Positions 34,518 to 43,054 of a stretch of DNA of 64,000 bases are shown here, in pieces. The translations under genes were made by a program, and so were the position numbers. Numbering within the stretch: position 1 is the stretch's first letter; each line of letters starts with the position of its first letter. Location: the NCBI RefSeq assembly GCF_000381025.1, contig NZ_KB905813.1, forward strand, positions 875,082-939,081. The letters are read 5' to 3'. The notes beneath the pieces are model-generated. The model was not told the origin of the DNA, searched no databases, and was given only the letters and a program-made list of their open reading frames with translations. The stretch is from Streptomyces sulphureus DSM 40104 (GTDB lineage: Bacteria > Actinomycetota > Actinomycetes > Streptomycetales > Streptomycetaceae).

Positions 34518-35303
34518 TCAGAAGTTGCCGAGGCCCCCGCAGACGTTCAGGGCCTGGGAGGTGATGGACGCCGCGGCGTCGGTAACCAAATAGCCGACCA
34601 GCCCGGCCACCTCCTCGGGGGTCGAGTAGCGGCCCAGCGGTATCTTCGCCTGGAACTTCTGCAGGATCGCGTCCTCCGAAGTCGCGTACACACGCGCATA
34701 ATTCCGCCGCACCCTGTGTGCCATGGGCGTCTCGACGTAGCCGGGGCAGACGGCGTTGACCGTGATGCCCGTGGGGGCCAGTTCGTTGCCCAGTGCCTTG
34801 GTGAGTCCGACGACGCCGTGCTTGGAGGCGGAGTAGGGAGCGCCGAGGACAACGCCCTGCTTGCCGGCGGTGGAGGCGATGTTGATGATGCGACCCCAGT
34901 TCTGGTGCCGCAGGCCGCCGGTGGTCAGCACCTCCCGCGTCAGCCGGAAAACGCTGTTGAGGTTGGTGTCGACGATGTCTTCCCACAGCTCGTCGGCTAT
35001 GTCGGCCGTGATGCCACCGCCGCTGATGCCGGCGTTGTTGACGAGTACGTCGACCGTGCCGTATCTCTCGGCGGCCGCCTGGACGCAGCCGCGTATCGAG
35101 GCCGGCGACTGGACGTCGAGGACCGTTCCGTCCACGTCGAGTTGCTCATCCTGGAGTTCCTTGATGGTGGCGAGGACCTTGTCCTCGGTGCGCGACCCGA
35201 TGAACACCCGGTGTCCCTGCTCGGCCAGCAGCCGGGTGACGGCCAGGCCGATCCCGCTGGTGGCGCCGGTGACCAGGGCGGTTCGCCGCTCTTGCTGTGT
35301 CAT
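34518..35303 (-). CDS. Type II polyketide ketoreductase (ActIII-like)
   Basis: The 261-aa SDR has the cofactor motif TGATSGIG at residues 12-19, LVNNAGISGGG, and the catalytic tetrad with Ser144 (IASTAGKQG), Tyr157 and Lys161 (PYSASKHG), the same numbering as ActIII. Such enzymes reduce the C9 keto group of the poly-beta-ketone on the ACP with NADPH. It sits between the ACP and the aromatase/cyclase. Length and motifs are intact. Confidence 0.93.
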   Translation of the reverse strand: MTQQERRTALVTGATSGIGLAVTRLLAEQGHRVFIGSRTEDKVLATIKELQDEQLDVDGTVLDVQSPASIRGCVQAAAERYGTVDVLVNNAGISGGGITADIADELWEDIVDTNLNSVFRLTREVLTTGGLRHQNWGRIINIASTAGKQGVVLGAPYSASKHGVVGLTKALGNELAPTGITVNAVCPGYVETPMAHRVRRNYARVYATSEDAILQKFQAKIPLGRYSTPEEVAGLVGYLVTDAAASITSQALNVCGGLGNF

Positions 35304-35330
35304 CTCTCCTCCGTTCTTCTCGGTGAGGTG

Positions 35331-35594
35331 TCAGGCCGCTTGGACGGGGAGTTGCGCGCGGACGACGTCGACGAAGGCGCGCGGGGTCGTGGCGTCTCCC
35401 AGGACGGACTCCAGGTCGATGCCGTACTCGCGCTCGACCCGGCCGACCGTCTCCAGCAGGGCGAGCGAGTCGTAACCGATGTCGGCGAACTGCGTGTCGT
35501 GGATGTCCGCGTCGAGGTCGGCGCCCTCGGGGACGCCGGAGCCTTCGAGGAGGATCCGTTTGAGGTCGTCGAAGGTGAAGGTGGTGTGTGACAT
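35331..35594 (-). CDS. Type II PKS acyl carrier protein
   Basis: The 87-aa acidic protein has the phosphopantetheine site DIGYDSLALLETVGRVE with Ser43. It carries the growing chain for the KS-alpha/CLF pair. It is in the usual KS-CLF-ACP order. No phosphopantetheinyl transferase is present in the window, so it must be supplied elsewhere. Confidence 0.95.
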   Translation of the reverse strand: MSHTTFTFDDLKRILLEGSGVPEGADLDADIHDTQFADIGYDSLALLETVGRVEREYGIDLESVLGDATTPRAFVDVVRAQLPVQAA

Positions 35595-35673
35595 GAAGGA
35601 ATTCCTCCTTGTGGGGGCGCGTGTGCAGGAGCGTGAGGGGCTCAGGAACGTGGGGTTTCAGGAGCGTGGAGGG

Positions 35674-36867
35674 TCAAGAGCGCACGACCATGGCGGAGTT
35701 GAAGCCGTCGTGGCCACGGGCGAGGATCAGCGCGGTCCGCAGACGGGCGGCGCGCGGCTGGGAGACGACGAGGTCGAGACCGTGCCGGTCGGCGGGTTCG
35801 ACGTGGACCGTCGGGGGGATCAGCCCGTCCTCCAGAGCGAGGAACGCCGTGGACAAGTCCAAGGCCGCGGCCCCTGCGTAGAGCCGGCCGGTCATGGTCT
35901 TCGGCGCGGTGACCGGGACGCCGTGCGGCCCGAACACCGTGACGAGGGTGTAGGCCTCGACGCCGTCGAGGTCGGCCTCGGCGGCGGCGTCCGCGAAGAC
36001 CACGTCCACATCCCCCGGGGGCGTCTTCGCGTCGGCGAGGGCCAGTTCCACGGCCCGGCGTAGGCCGGTCTCCCGCCCGTCGAAGGTGGCGGCGTACCCG
36101 GCGATCTCGCCGTACACCCTGGCTCCGCGGGCGCGGGCGGCGTCGGCGGCTTCCAGGGTGAGCAGAGCGCCGCCCTCGCCCGGCACATGGCCGTCGGCCC
36201 GGTCGTCGAACGGGAGGTAGGCGTGGGTGGGTTCGTCGGCGGTGCTGAGACGGCCGCCGGCGTGCAGTCCGACCCAGCCCCAGGAGCACAGTAGGGCGTC
36301 GACCCCGCCGGCGAGCATCAGCGAGGTGCCTTTGCGGATCTGCCGCCTGGCCTGCGCTACCGCGTCCAGGCCGCCGGCCTGGTCGGTGACGACGACGCCA
36401 CTGGGGCCCCTCATCCCGTTGCGGATGGAGATCTGGCCGGTGTTGACGGCGTAGAACCAGGCGAAGGACTGGTAGGCACTGACGTACTGACCGCCCCGGC
36501 TCCACAGGTTCTTCAGCTCCCGCTGGCTGAACTCGAACCCGCCTGCCGAGCTCGCGGTGATCACGCCCAAGTCGAATGCGGGCAGTTCGGCCGGCCGTAC
36601 CCTCGCGTCCGCGAGGGCCCAGTCCGCGGCGACCAGGGAGAGCCGGGTGACCCGGTCAGTCTGCGGCATCAGACGGCTCGGGAGATGCTCTTCCGCCGTG
36701 AAACCGTTGATCTCTCCGGCGAGCCTCGCCGGGTACGAGGCGGCGTCGAAGTGGGTGAGCGGGCCGATGCCGCTCTTGCCTGCGAGGGTCGCGTTCCAGT
36801 AGTCCCGCACGCCGAGTCCGTTGGGTGCGGTGACGCCGAGCCCCGTCACCACCGCGGATGCGTTCAT
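35674..36867 (-). CDS. Chain-length factor (KS-beta)
   Basis: The 397-aa ketosynthase-fold protein has Gln163 ([11 protein letters not shown]) where KS-alpha has its Cys, the diagnostic feature of chain-length factors. It primes by decarboxylation and sets chain length as a heterodimer with KS-alpha. Its ATG overlaps the KS-alpha stop (ATGA), the classic coupling of this pair. Chain length cannot be read reliably by eye. Confidence 0.95.
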   Translation of the reverse strand: MNASAVVTGLGVTAPNGLGVRDYWNATLAGKSGIGPLTHFDAASYPARLAGEINGFTAEEHLPSRLMPQTDRVTRLSLVAADWALADARVRPAELPAFDLGVITASSAGGFEFSQRELKNLWSRGGQYVSAYQSFAWFYAVNTGQISIRNGMRGPSGVVVTDQAGGLDAVAQARRQIRKGTSLMLAGGVDALLCSWGWVGLHAGGRLSTADEPTHAYLPFDDRADGHVPGEGGALLTLEAADAARARGARVYGEIAGYAATFDGRETGLRRAVELALADAKTPPGDVDVVFADAAAEADLDGVEAYTLVTVFGPHGVPVTAPKTMTGRLYAGAAALDLSTAFLALEDGLIPPTVHVEPADRHGLDLVVSQPRAARLRTALILARGHDGFNSAMVVRS

Positions 36868-38135
36868 GCCGCGTTCCTTTCCGGTGCGGCCAGCACCATG
36901 GCGCTCTGGAACCCGCCGAAGCCGCTGCCGACCGTGAGGACGGCGTCGACGAGCTGGTCTCGCGCCGTCAACGGCACATAGTCCAGGTCGCACTCCGGAT
37001 CGGGCGTGTGCAAGTTCGCCGTCGGCGGGACCACGTTGTCCCGGATCGCCAGGACGGACGCGGCGATCTCGATGGACCCGATCGCGCCCAGCGAGTGCCC
37101 CACCATGGACTTGATGGAGCTCACCGGCGTGCGATACGCGTGCTCGCCGAGGCTCCTCTTGAAGGCGGCGGTCTCGTGCCGGTCGTTCTGCTTGGTGCCC
37201 GAGCCGTGCGCGTTGATGTAGTCGATCTCGGTGGGGTCCATCCGGGCCCCGTCGAGGGCGACGGTGATCGCCTCCGCCATCTCCACCCCGTCGGGGCGCA
37301 GACCCGTCATGTGGTACGCGTTGCTCCGGGTCGCATATCCCGCGATCTCCGCGTGGATACGGGCCCCACGGCGGCGCGCGCTCGTCAGCTCCTCCAGCAC
37401 GAACACCGCGGCGCCCTCGCCGAGGACGAACCCGTTGCGGGTGCCGTCGAAGGGACGGGAGGCGTGGGCCGGCTCGTCGTGACGCGGGGTGGTCGCCTTG
37501 ATCGCGTCGAAGCAGGCCATGGTGATCGGCGAGATCGGCGCGTCGGTGGCACCGGCGACCATGATGTCCGCGCTGTCCTCACGGATCAGCTCAACGGCGT
37601 AGCCGACCGCGTCTAGCCCGGAGGTGCACCCCGCCGATACCACACCGCTCGGCCCCTGGGCCGCCACGGCCCGGGCGACCTCGGCAGCGAAGGAACTGGG
37701 CACGAAGTGGTTGTAGAAGTGCGGGTCGGCGTAGGTGTGGTCGACCAGGTCGAGCCGGCCGCCGTCGCTGACGACTCGGTAGTCCTCATCCAGGCTCGTG
37801 GTGGCGCCCACCGCGCTGCCGATGGTGACGCCGATCCGGTACGGATCGAGGGCGGCGGTGTCCAGAGTGCTGTCGGCGACGGCGTCGCGCGCCGCGACCA
37901 CGGCGAACTGTGCGGCCCGGTCCATCCGCCGTACCTCGTGTGGGGTCAGTCCGTGCTGCTCCGGTAAGAAGTCGATCTCCGCAGCGACCCGGGAGCGGAA
38001 CGGCGTGGGGTCGAAGAAGGTGAGGATCCGGGTGGCCGTACGGCCTTCGGTCAGCAGGTCCCAGAAGGCACCGGTTCCCACCCCGCCTGGGGCGAGGACC
38101 TGCATTCCGGTTATGACCACGCGCCGTTCGCTCAT
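36864..38135 (-). CDS. Ketosynthase KS-alpha of type II PKS
   Basis: The 423-aa protein has the full Cys-His-His triad: Cys170 in [11 protein letters not shown], His310 in [12 protein letters not shown], and His347 in [11 protein letters not shown]. It condenses malonyl units on the ACP together with the CLF. An IS110-type remnant lies directly upstream (38200-38466), between it and the tandem cyclase gene, so transcription may come from a separate promoter there. Confidence 0.96.
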   Translation of the reverse strand: MSERRVVITGMQVLAPGGVGTGAFWDLLTEGRTATRILTFFDPTPFRSRVAAEIDFLPEQHGLTPHEVRRMDRAAQFAVVAARDAVADSTLDTAALDPYRIGVTIGSAVGATTSLDEDYRVVSDGGRLDLVDHTYADPHFYNHFVPSSFAAEVARAVAAQGPSGVVSAGCTSGLDAVGYAVELIREDSADIMVAGATDAPISPITMACFDAIKATTPRHDEPAHASRPFDGTRNGFVLGEGAAVFVLEELTSARRRGARIHAEIAGYATRSNAYHMTGLRPDGVEMAEAITVALDGARMDPTEIDYINAHGSGTKQNDRHETAAFKRSLGEHAYRTPVSSIKSMVGHSLGAIGSIEIAASVLAIRDNVVPPTANLHTPDPECDLDYVPLTARDQLVDAVLTVGSGFGGFQSAMVLAAPERNAA

Positions 38136-38199
38136 CAGGGGACCATCCCTTCTACAGCCCTCTTCGGTAGGGTTGTGACTCCTCGGTTCCTGTGGGTGC

Positions 38200-38466
38200 A
38201 TGGCGATCACCACCCGTGCTGACAACAGCCGGCACAGCAGCGCGTGGGCCGCGAAGATCTACACCGACGCGCGGGACCGCAACCCTCACGCCACCCGCAT
38301 CCCGGCCCATGCCTGGCTCCGCGTGATCTGGGCCTGCTGGCGCAATGGAGCCTGCTACGACCCCGACATTCATCAGCCCAACGGAAAGATCAATACCGCC
38401 CCCGACGCCCTCTTGGCGGCCTGGAAGTTGACTCAGGAAACTCATGCTGGGGCCTCCCAGCGGTAG
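38200..38466 (+). pseudogene. IS110-family transposase 3' remnant
   Basis: The frame reads like the C-terminal end of IS110/IS116 transposases ([40 protein letters not shown]). All catalytic (DEDD) regions are absent. It overlaps the tail of the cyclase gene by about 25 bp. Evidence of past insertion inside the polyketide operon. Confidence 0.55.
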
Positions 38467-39044
38467 ACACGGGTGGCGACCTGGTCGGCGGTGGAGCGCC
38501 AGCTCGTCGGGTCGTACACCTTGACCAGGGGTTCGAGCTCCCGGCAGATCTTGATGAACCGCGGGTCCGCCTCCTTCCACGCTTGGTCGATCAGCGCGTA
38601 CCCGTCCGACGTCGTGAAGTCCTGCAGGTGGAAGTAGACGCCGTCGAGGCTGAACAACTGGCGGCGGCGCGTACCCATGTGGTGCGGGAAGTCGGTGGCA
38701 TCGAGTTCGGCGAACAGCGCCGAGACCTTGGGGATCACCGCGGGGTCCATCCGGTTCACGATGACCGTGCTGTGCAGCGGTTGCCCCGGGGCGGTGGGCT
38801 CGCCGTCCCACCGGTAGAAGAGGGTCGCCTCGGCCTCGAGGGAGTCTCTCGGGGCTGGCACGGTCACGTCGTCGGCATCGGTGACATCACTGGCCTGTAT
38901 CAGCAGGTCGTGATAACTGAAAAGCTGGCGCCGAAGCAAACCTGCCGCTTTGGCTTCACCGGTGGCATCGAATTCAGCGAAGGAATCACGTGTCTGTGTG
39001 ATGGTGTCGGGTTCTGTTCGGCACATCCAAATGGCAGTCTGCAC
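38442..39044 (-). CDS. Tandem TcmI-like polyketide cyclase (fused two-domain form)
   Basis: The 200-aa protein consists of two related TcmI-type ferredoxin-like barrels. The first half has SFAEFDATGEAKAAGLLRRQ, LFSYHDLLIQASD; the second has LFAELDATDFPHHMGTRRRQ, LFSLDGVYFHLQD. TcmI-type cyclases are usually single ~110-residue subunits acting as dimers, so this looks like an internal duplication. GTG 39044 is preferred because AAGGGG lies 4 nt upstream and overlaps the alternative ATG. It likely closes later rings of the aromatic scaffold. Confidence 0.8.
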   Translation of the reverse strand: MQTAIWMCRTEPDTITQTRDSFAEFDATGEAKAAGLLRRQLFSYHDLLIQASDVTDADDVTVPAPRDSLEAEATLFYRWDGEPTAPGQPLHSTVIVNRMDPAVIPKVSALFAELDATDFPHHMGTRRRQLFSLDGVYFHLQDFTTSDGYALIDQAWKEADPRFIKICRELEPLVKVYDPTSWRSTADQVATRVYRWEAPA

Positions 39045-39122
39045 GTTTCCCCTTTCCATTTGCGGCGATCGGAAATGCGCAGTGGTCAGAAATATTTCGG
39101 GAACTATGCGCGGGAAAAGGTT

Positions 39123-39317
39123 TCAGTCCTCTTCGACCGACAAGGCTCCCGACGGGCAGATGAACACCGCTTGCCGCACCTTTGGCATCAATTCGCCCTC
39201 GGCCCGGTCGGTGCGCAGCTCGACCACTCCCCGGGCGTCCTGCGCGAAAACGCCGGGTTCCGTGAGCACGCACTGGCCGGCTCCGGTGCACACGTCTTGA
39301 TCGCTGGAGATGCGCAT
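39123..39317 (-). CDS. 3Fe-4S ferredoxin for the cluster P450
   Basis: The 64-aa protein has the actinobacterial P450-partner pattern: Cys10 and Cys16 (DVCTGAGQCVLTEPGVF) and a third ligand in the C-terminal FICPSGALSVEE. The missing fourth Cys indicates a 3Fe-4S cluster. It starts 11 nt after the P450 stop and passes electrons to that enzyme. Confidence 0.92.
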   Translation of the reverse strand: MRISSDQDVCTGAGQCVLTEPGVFAQDARGVVELRTDRAEGELMPKVRQAVFICPSGALSVEED

Positions 39318-39328
39318 GCCGTCTCCCC

Positions 39329-40609
39329 TCACCAGACGACCGGGAGTTCGTACAGGCCGAACGCCAACGCGTCGTACTTGAACGGGAGGTCGGCCTCGTC
39401 GACGGCCGGCCGGAGCGTGGGGATGCGCTCGAAGAGGGTGTCGAAGACGATCTGCAGTTCCAAGCGCGAGAGGTTCTGGCCGAGGCACTGGTGCGGGCCG
39501 TAGCCGAAGGCCACGTGGTGGCGGGCGCCACGCTCCAGGTTGAGACGATCCGGGTCAGGGAACGCCGCGGGATCGCGGTTGGCGGCGAACACCGAGGCCA
39601 ACACGCCGTCCCCGGTGCGGATCGTCACACCGCCAATCTCGACGTCCGCGAGGGCGACCCGTCCGGCGGCGACGTCGAGGATTGAGTAGAAGCGCAGTAA
39701 CTCCTCCACCGCGACTGGTGTCTTCGCGGGGTCCTTCCTGATTGTCTCGAGCCATTCGGGACGTGTCAGGAAGGTGTGGACGCCGAGAGCGATCATGCTC
39801 GCGCTGGACTCGTATCCGGCGATCAGCAGAAGCTGGGCGAGACTGTTGAGCCCCTCGCGGTCAACCTCGCCGTTCTCCTCCCGCTGGAACGCTATCTGAC
39901 GACTGATGATGTCGTCGCCGGGGTTCGCCTCCTTCTCGGCGATCAGGTCGTCGAAGTACTTCCGCAGTCCGATCGAGATCTGCACGCGCTCCTCGCCCGA
40001 GGTTTTGCGCCATAGCATGCGGTGTACCAGGTCGATGAAGTAGGCGTGGTCGGCGTGGTCGGCTCCGACCAGTTCGGCGAGCAGCAATGTCGGTACCGGA
40101 AGGGCCAGTTCGGCCACCAGGTCGACAGGCTGCGGCAGGTCTAGGATCCGGTCGATGCAGTCGTCGACCAGCTTTTGGACCATCGGGGTGAGTTCGGCGA
40201 CCCTGCGCACCGAGAAGTCGCTGATCACCCGGCGCCGGGCGGCGGAGTGCTCCGCGCCGTCCATGCTGATCATGAACTTGGGCTGTTTGCTCAGCCCTTC
40301 GCGCTGGCCGAGCGCCAGGTTCGGGAAGCCGTCGGCAAGCCGGTCGGCGCTGAACCGAGGGTCGGAGAGCACCGCCCGCACATCCTCGTATCGGCTTAGG
40401 AACCAGACGGGCTGACCATCGCTCATCACCACCTTGCTGACCGGTTCCTCCGCGCGCAGCCGAGTGTAGATCTCCGGTATTTCATAGGGGCACCGACGGC
40501 CCACCGGGTAACGCGGCAGTCCGGCGACTTCCTCGGGATCCAGATTGAGCACGACGCTCCTTCGGGTGCTGTGGATTCCTTCCGTGGATACCCGAGGGAC
40601 TGTAGCCAT
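39329..40609 (-). CDS. Cytochrome P450 (CYP105/107-like tailoring enzyme)
   Basis: The 426-aa P450 has the heme loop FGYGPHQCLGQNL (Cys375), the ExxR of VEELLRF, and an I-helix LLIAGYESSASM in which Ser replaces the usual Thr of A-G-x-(D/E)-T. This Thr-to-Ser change may alter proton delivery or the reaction type. It is first in the operon with its ferredoxin directly downstream. A 40-bp palindrome lies 14 nt upstream of its ATG. Likely hydroxylation or oxidative coupling of the aromatic polyketide. Confidence 0.93.
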   Translation of the reverse strand: MATVPRVSTEGIHSTRRSVVLNLDPEEVAGLPRYPVGRRCPYEIPEIYTRLRAEEPVSKVVMSDGQPVWFLSRYEDVRAVLSDPRFSADRLADGFPNLALGQREGLSKQPKFMISMDGAEHSAARRRVISDFSVRRVAELTPMVQKLVDDCIDRILDLPQPVDLVAELALPVPTLLLAELVGADHADHAYFIDLVHRMLWRKTSGEERVQISIGLRKYFDDLIAEKEANPGDDIISRQIAFQREENGEVDREGLNSLAQLLLIAGYESSASMIALGVHTFLTRPEWLETIRKDPAKTPVAVEELLRFYSILDVAAGRVALADVEIGGVTIRTGDGVLASVFAANRDPAAFPDPDRLNLERGARHHVAFGYGPHQCLGQNLSRLELQIVFDTLFERIPTLRPAVDEADLPFKYDALAFGLYELPVVW

Positions 40610-40622
40610 GGATTCCCTGGAG

Positions 40623-40662
40623 CAGTGTCAGGAGAATGTCAATTGGACTTCTCCTGACACTG
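40623..40662. promoter_or_regulatory. 40-bp hyphenated palindrome in the P450 leader
   Basis: Perfect 14-bp arms (CAGTGTCAGGAGAA and TTCTCCTGACACTG) flank a 12-bp spacer containing CAATTG. It lies between the TetR stop (40688) and the P450 start (40609). It could be a terminator for the TetR gene, an operator for TetR or the atypical response regulator, or an RNA hairpin controlling the P450 leader. Confidence 0.7.
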
Positions 40663-40687
40663 TCTTTCATACAATTGTGGTTGGCGG

Positions 40688-41281
40688 TTAGGTCGGGAAT
40701 TCCGTCCCCCACCCGTGTTCCACCAGCTCGAACAGCCTGCGCATGGCCGCGGCGGGGTCGGTACTCGCGCGGACGAGGTGAGGAGCCTCCAGTGCGATTC
40801 GGGCCAGCGCGGTGACCGCCAGGTCGTCGGAGTGCCGGCCCGTCTCTTCGGCGATGACGGCCGCCAGGGCGTGCTCATGACGCAGCCACATGCGCTGTGC
40901 GTACTCCCTGAGCTCCGGGGTCGCCTCGACCAGCGCGTAATGGGGGTCGTCGGTTCGCAGGCCGGTACGGGTGCGGACGAGGTGGTCCCGCAGCGCGTGC
41001 AGCGCCGACTGGTCCGGCGCACGGTCGCGGACGGCACGGACGAGGGCGTCCTCCACGTCCTGGTCCTCGTCGAAGACAAGCGCCTCCTTGTTGGGGAAGT
41101 GTTTGAACAGCGTGCTCAGCGAGACGTCGGCCGCCTCCGCCACCTCCCGAACCCCGACTCTGTCGAAACCACGCTCGGTGAACAGCCTCAGCGCGGCGTC
41201 CGCCAGGGCCTGGCGGGTGGCGGCCTTCTTGCGCTCACGACGGCCCATGGGCTCGGTCGCGGCGTCCCTGGAATCGGTCAC
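40688..41281 (-). CDS. TetR-family regulator of the polyketide cluster
   Basis: The 197-aa product has a clear TetR HTH (ATRQALADAALRLFTERGFD, VGVREVAEAADVSLSTLFKH, FPNKEALVF) and a helical ligand domain. Start is uncertain: GTG 41281, ATG 41248 and TTG 41320 are all in frame, and none has a strong ribosome site. It is divergent from the exporter at 41474, the classic arrangement for product-sensing repression of self-resistance export. Confidence 0.88.
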   Translation of the reverse strand: MTDSRDAATEPMGRRERKKAATRQALADAALRLFTERGFDRVGVREVAEAADVSLSTLFKHFPNKEALVFDEDQDVEDALVRAVRDRAPDQSALHALRDHLVRTRTGLRTDDPHYALVEATPELREYAQRMWLRHEHALAAVIAEETGRHSDDLAVTALARIALEAPHLVRASTDPAAAMRRLFELVEHGWGTEFPT

Positions 41282-41309
41282 AGGGGCACTGTACTGCGCA
41301 TTCGAAGAC

Positions 41310-41324
41310 CTGATCTCCAATCAG
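41310..41324. promoter_or_regulatory. Weak palindrome between TetR gene and exporter
   Basis: CTGAT-CTCCA-ATCAG gives 5-bp arms and a 5-bp centre in the divergent promoter region. It is a candidate TetR site but short. Confidence 0.3.
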
Positions 41325-41473
41325 TGCGGCCCTGTTATCAGAGCGGTTGTACTTACCGATCCGATGTGCTTTCGTAGAGAGGTGGGCAGCGGTCTCCGGC
41401 CGCAGTCAATCGACGGAATCCCGCGTTGCACAACAGCCCGGCGTGAGCCGGGTCGGGCGCAGGAGAGGACGTC

Positions 41474-42922
41474 ATGGCAAGTCCCACACAGCCGTTTGCT
41501 GGGCCGCAGACCCCGTTGGTGGTGAGCGACCGGCGGTTGAACTTCACGATTGCCGCTCTCGGCATCGGCGCCATCGCGAGCATCCTTGACTCGACGATCG
41601 TGAACGTCGGCGTCGACCGGCTCTCCACAGTCTTCGACGCGAGCCTCACCGCCACCCAGTGGGTGATCACCGGCTTCCTGCTGGCAATGACCGCGATCGT
41701 GCCGCTGTCGGGATGGCTGATCGACCGCATCGGCGGGCGTGCCACCTGGATGTCCGCGCTCGGGGTGTTCCTCGGCGGCTCGCTCCTGTGCGGCATCGCG
41801 TGGGACCTCACGGCCTTGATCAGTTTCCGGGTGCTGCAGGGTCTGGGCGCCGGCCTGATCATTCCGACGCTGATGACCCTGCTCACGCAGGCCGCCGGCC
41901 AGCAACGGCTGATGACCGCTATGGGCAGCTTCTCGCTCCTGGTCCAGGTCGGCCCGATTCTCGGGCCCGTGGTCGGCGGCGTCCTGCTCGAGGGCGCAAA
42001 CTGGCGGTGGCTTTTCCTGGTGAACATTCCCTTCTGCGTCGCCGGGCTGGTGTTGGCCGGCATGGTCCTGCCGCTCAGACAGCCTTCCGCGCACAAGCGC
42101 CCGCTGGACGGCATCGGGCTCGCGCTGCTCACCCCCGCCCTGGTCGGCGTGGTCTACGCACTCAGCAACATCTCCAACGCGGACGATCTAGGCACCGCAC
42201 AGGTCTTGCTGCCGCTCGTCTGCGGGCTCGCGCTGCTCGCGGGGTTCATCGCCTGGTCACTGCGGGACGGCGCCTCGGCCCTGATCGATGTACGGCTCTT
42301 CGCCGAGCGCGGTTTCGCCGTCAGCAGCGGGCTGTCCGTGCTGGCCGGCTTCACCCTGTTCGGTGGCATGCTGCTGTTCCCGCTCTACTTCCAACAGGTG
42401 CGCGGCGCGTCCGTCGTGGACACCGGGCTGTTCTTGGTCCCGCAGGGCGCGGGCGCGGCCGTACTGATCATCTTCGGCAAGAAGCTGCTGCAGCGGATCA
42501 CCGCCCGCACCAGGATCGTTTGCGGGTTCGGGCTCATGGCGCTGGGCACCGTGCCGTTTGCCTTGTCGGCAATGCGGGACATGACGTGGCTGCTGATCGT
42601 CGCTTTGACTGTGCGCGGGCTGGGCGTCGGCGCCAGCACCTCGGCGATCAACGCCTCGGCCGTGGCCGGGCTGCCCAAGGACGAGATCGCGCGCGGCACC
42701 ACCGCCTTCAACATCGTCCAGCGCATCGGTGCCCCGTTCGGCACGACCACTGTGGCGATGATCCTCGCGCAGACCTCGGCCCAAGCGGCGCACGACTCCG
42801 CAGGCATGGCGGGAGCCTTCGCCACGACCTTCTGGTGGACCCTCGGATTCACCGCCCTGCCCGTCGCCCTGGCACTCCTCCTGCCGCGGGTTCCCGCCAT
42901 GGAACCGGAGCGCGCCGCGTAG
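41474..42922 (+). CDS. MFS drug exporter, DHA2 (14-TM) type
   Basis: The 482-aa membrane protein has about 14 hydrophobic segments and DHA2 motifs: LDSTIVNVGVDRLS in TM1, WVITGFLLAMTAIVPLSGWL, DRIGGRATW loop, and the antiporter motif C LGPVVGGVLLEGANWRWLFL. It likely exports the polyketide product by proton antiport. It is divergent from the TetR gene and convergent with the atypical response regulator. Confidence 0.92.
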   Translation: MASPTQPFAGPQTPLVVSDRRLNFTIAALGIGAIASILDSTIVNVGVDRLSTVFDASLTATQWVITGFLLAMTAIVPLSGWLIDRIGGRATWMSALGVFLGGSLLCGIAWDLTALISFRVLQGLGAGLIIPTLMTLLTQAAGQQRLMTAMGSFSLLVQVGPILGPVVGGVLLEGANWRWLFLVNIPFCVAGLVLAGMVLPLRQPSAHKRPLDGIGLALLTPALVGVVYALSNISNADDLGTAQVLLPLVCGLALLAGFIAWSLRDGASALIDVRLFAERGFAVSSGLSVLAGFTLFGGMLLFPLYFQQVRGASVVDTGLFLVPQGAGAAVLIIFGKKLLQRITARTRIVCGFGLMALGTVPFALSAMRDMTWLLIVALTVRGLGVGASTSAINASAVAGLPKDEIARGTTAFNIVQRIGAPFGTTTVAMILAQTSAQAAHDSAGMAGAFATTFWWTLGFTALPVALALLLPRVPAMEPERAA

Positions 42923-42938
42923 CGGCGAACGCGGACCG

Positions 42939-42970
42939 GCCGCCGGGGTCCACCCCCGAACCCCGGCGGC
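42939..42970. terminator. Hairpin terminator between exporter and regulator
   Basis: Perfect 11-bp stem (GCCGCCGGGGT/ACCCCGGCGGC) with a 10-nt C-rich loop, 17 bp after the exporter stop. Confidence 0.7.
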
Positions 42971-43054
42971 CTGCTTTTCTTCCAGCACCCGAAGCCGCTC
43001 GAAAGGAGCAACGCGCTCGTGGCCAGCTCTTACGACAATTTCCTCGCCGTCGGC

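Noticed and set aside
35674..36867. Second active ketosynthase
   Set aside because: The active-site Cys is replaced by Gln (TDQAGG), which defines a chain-length factor.
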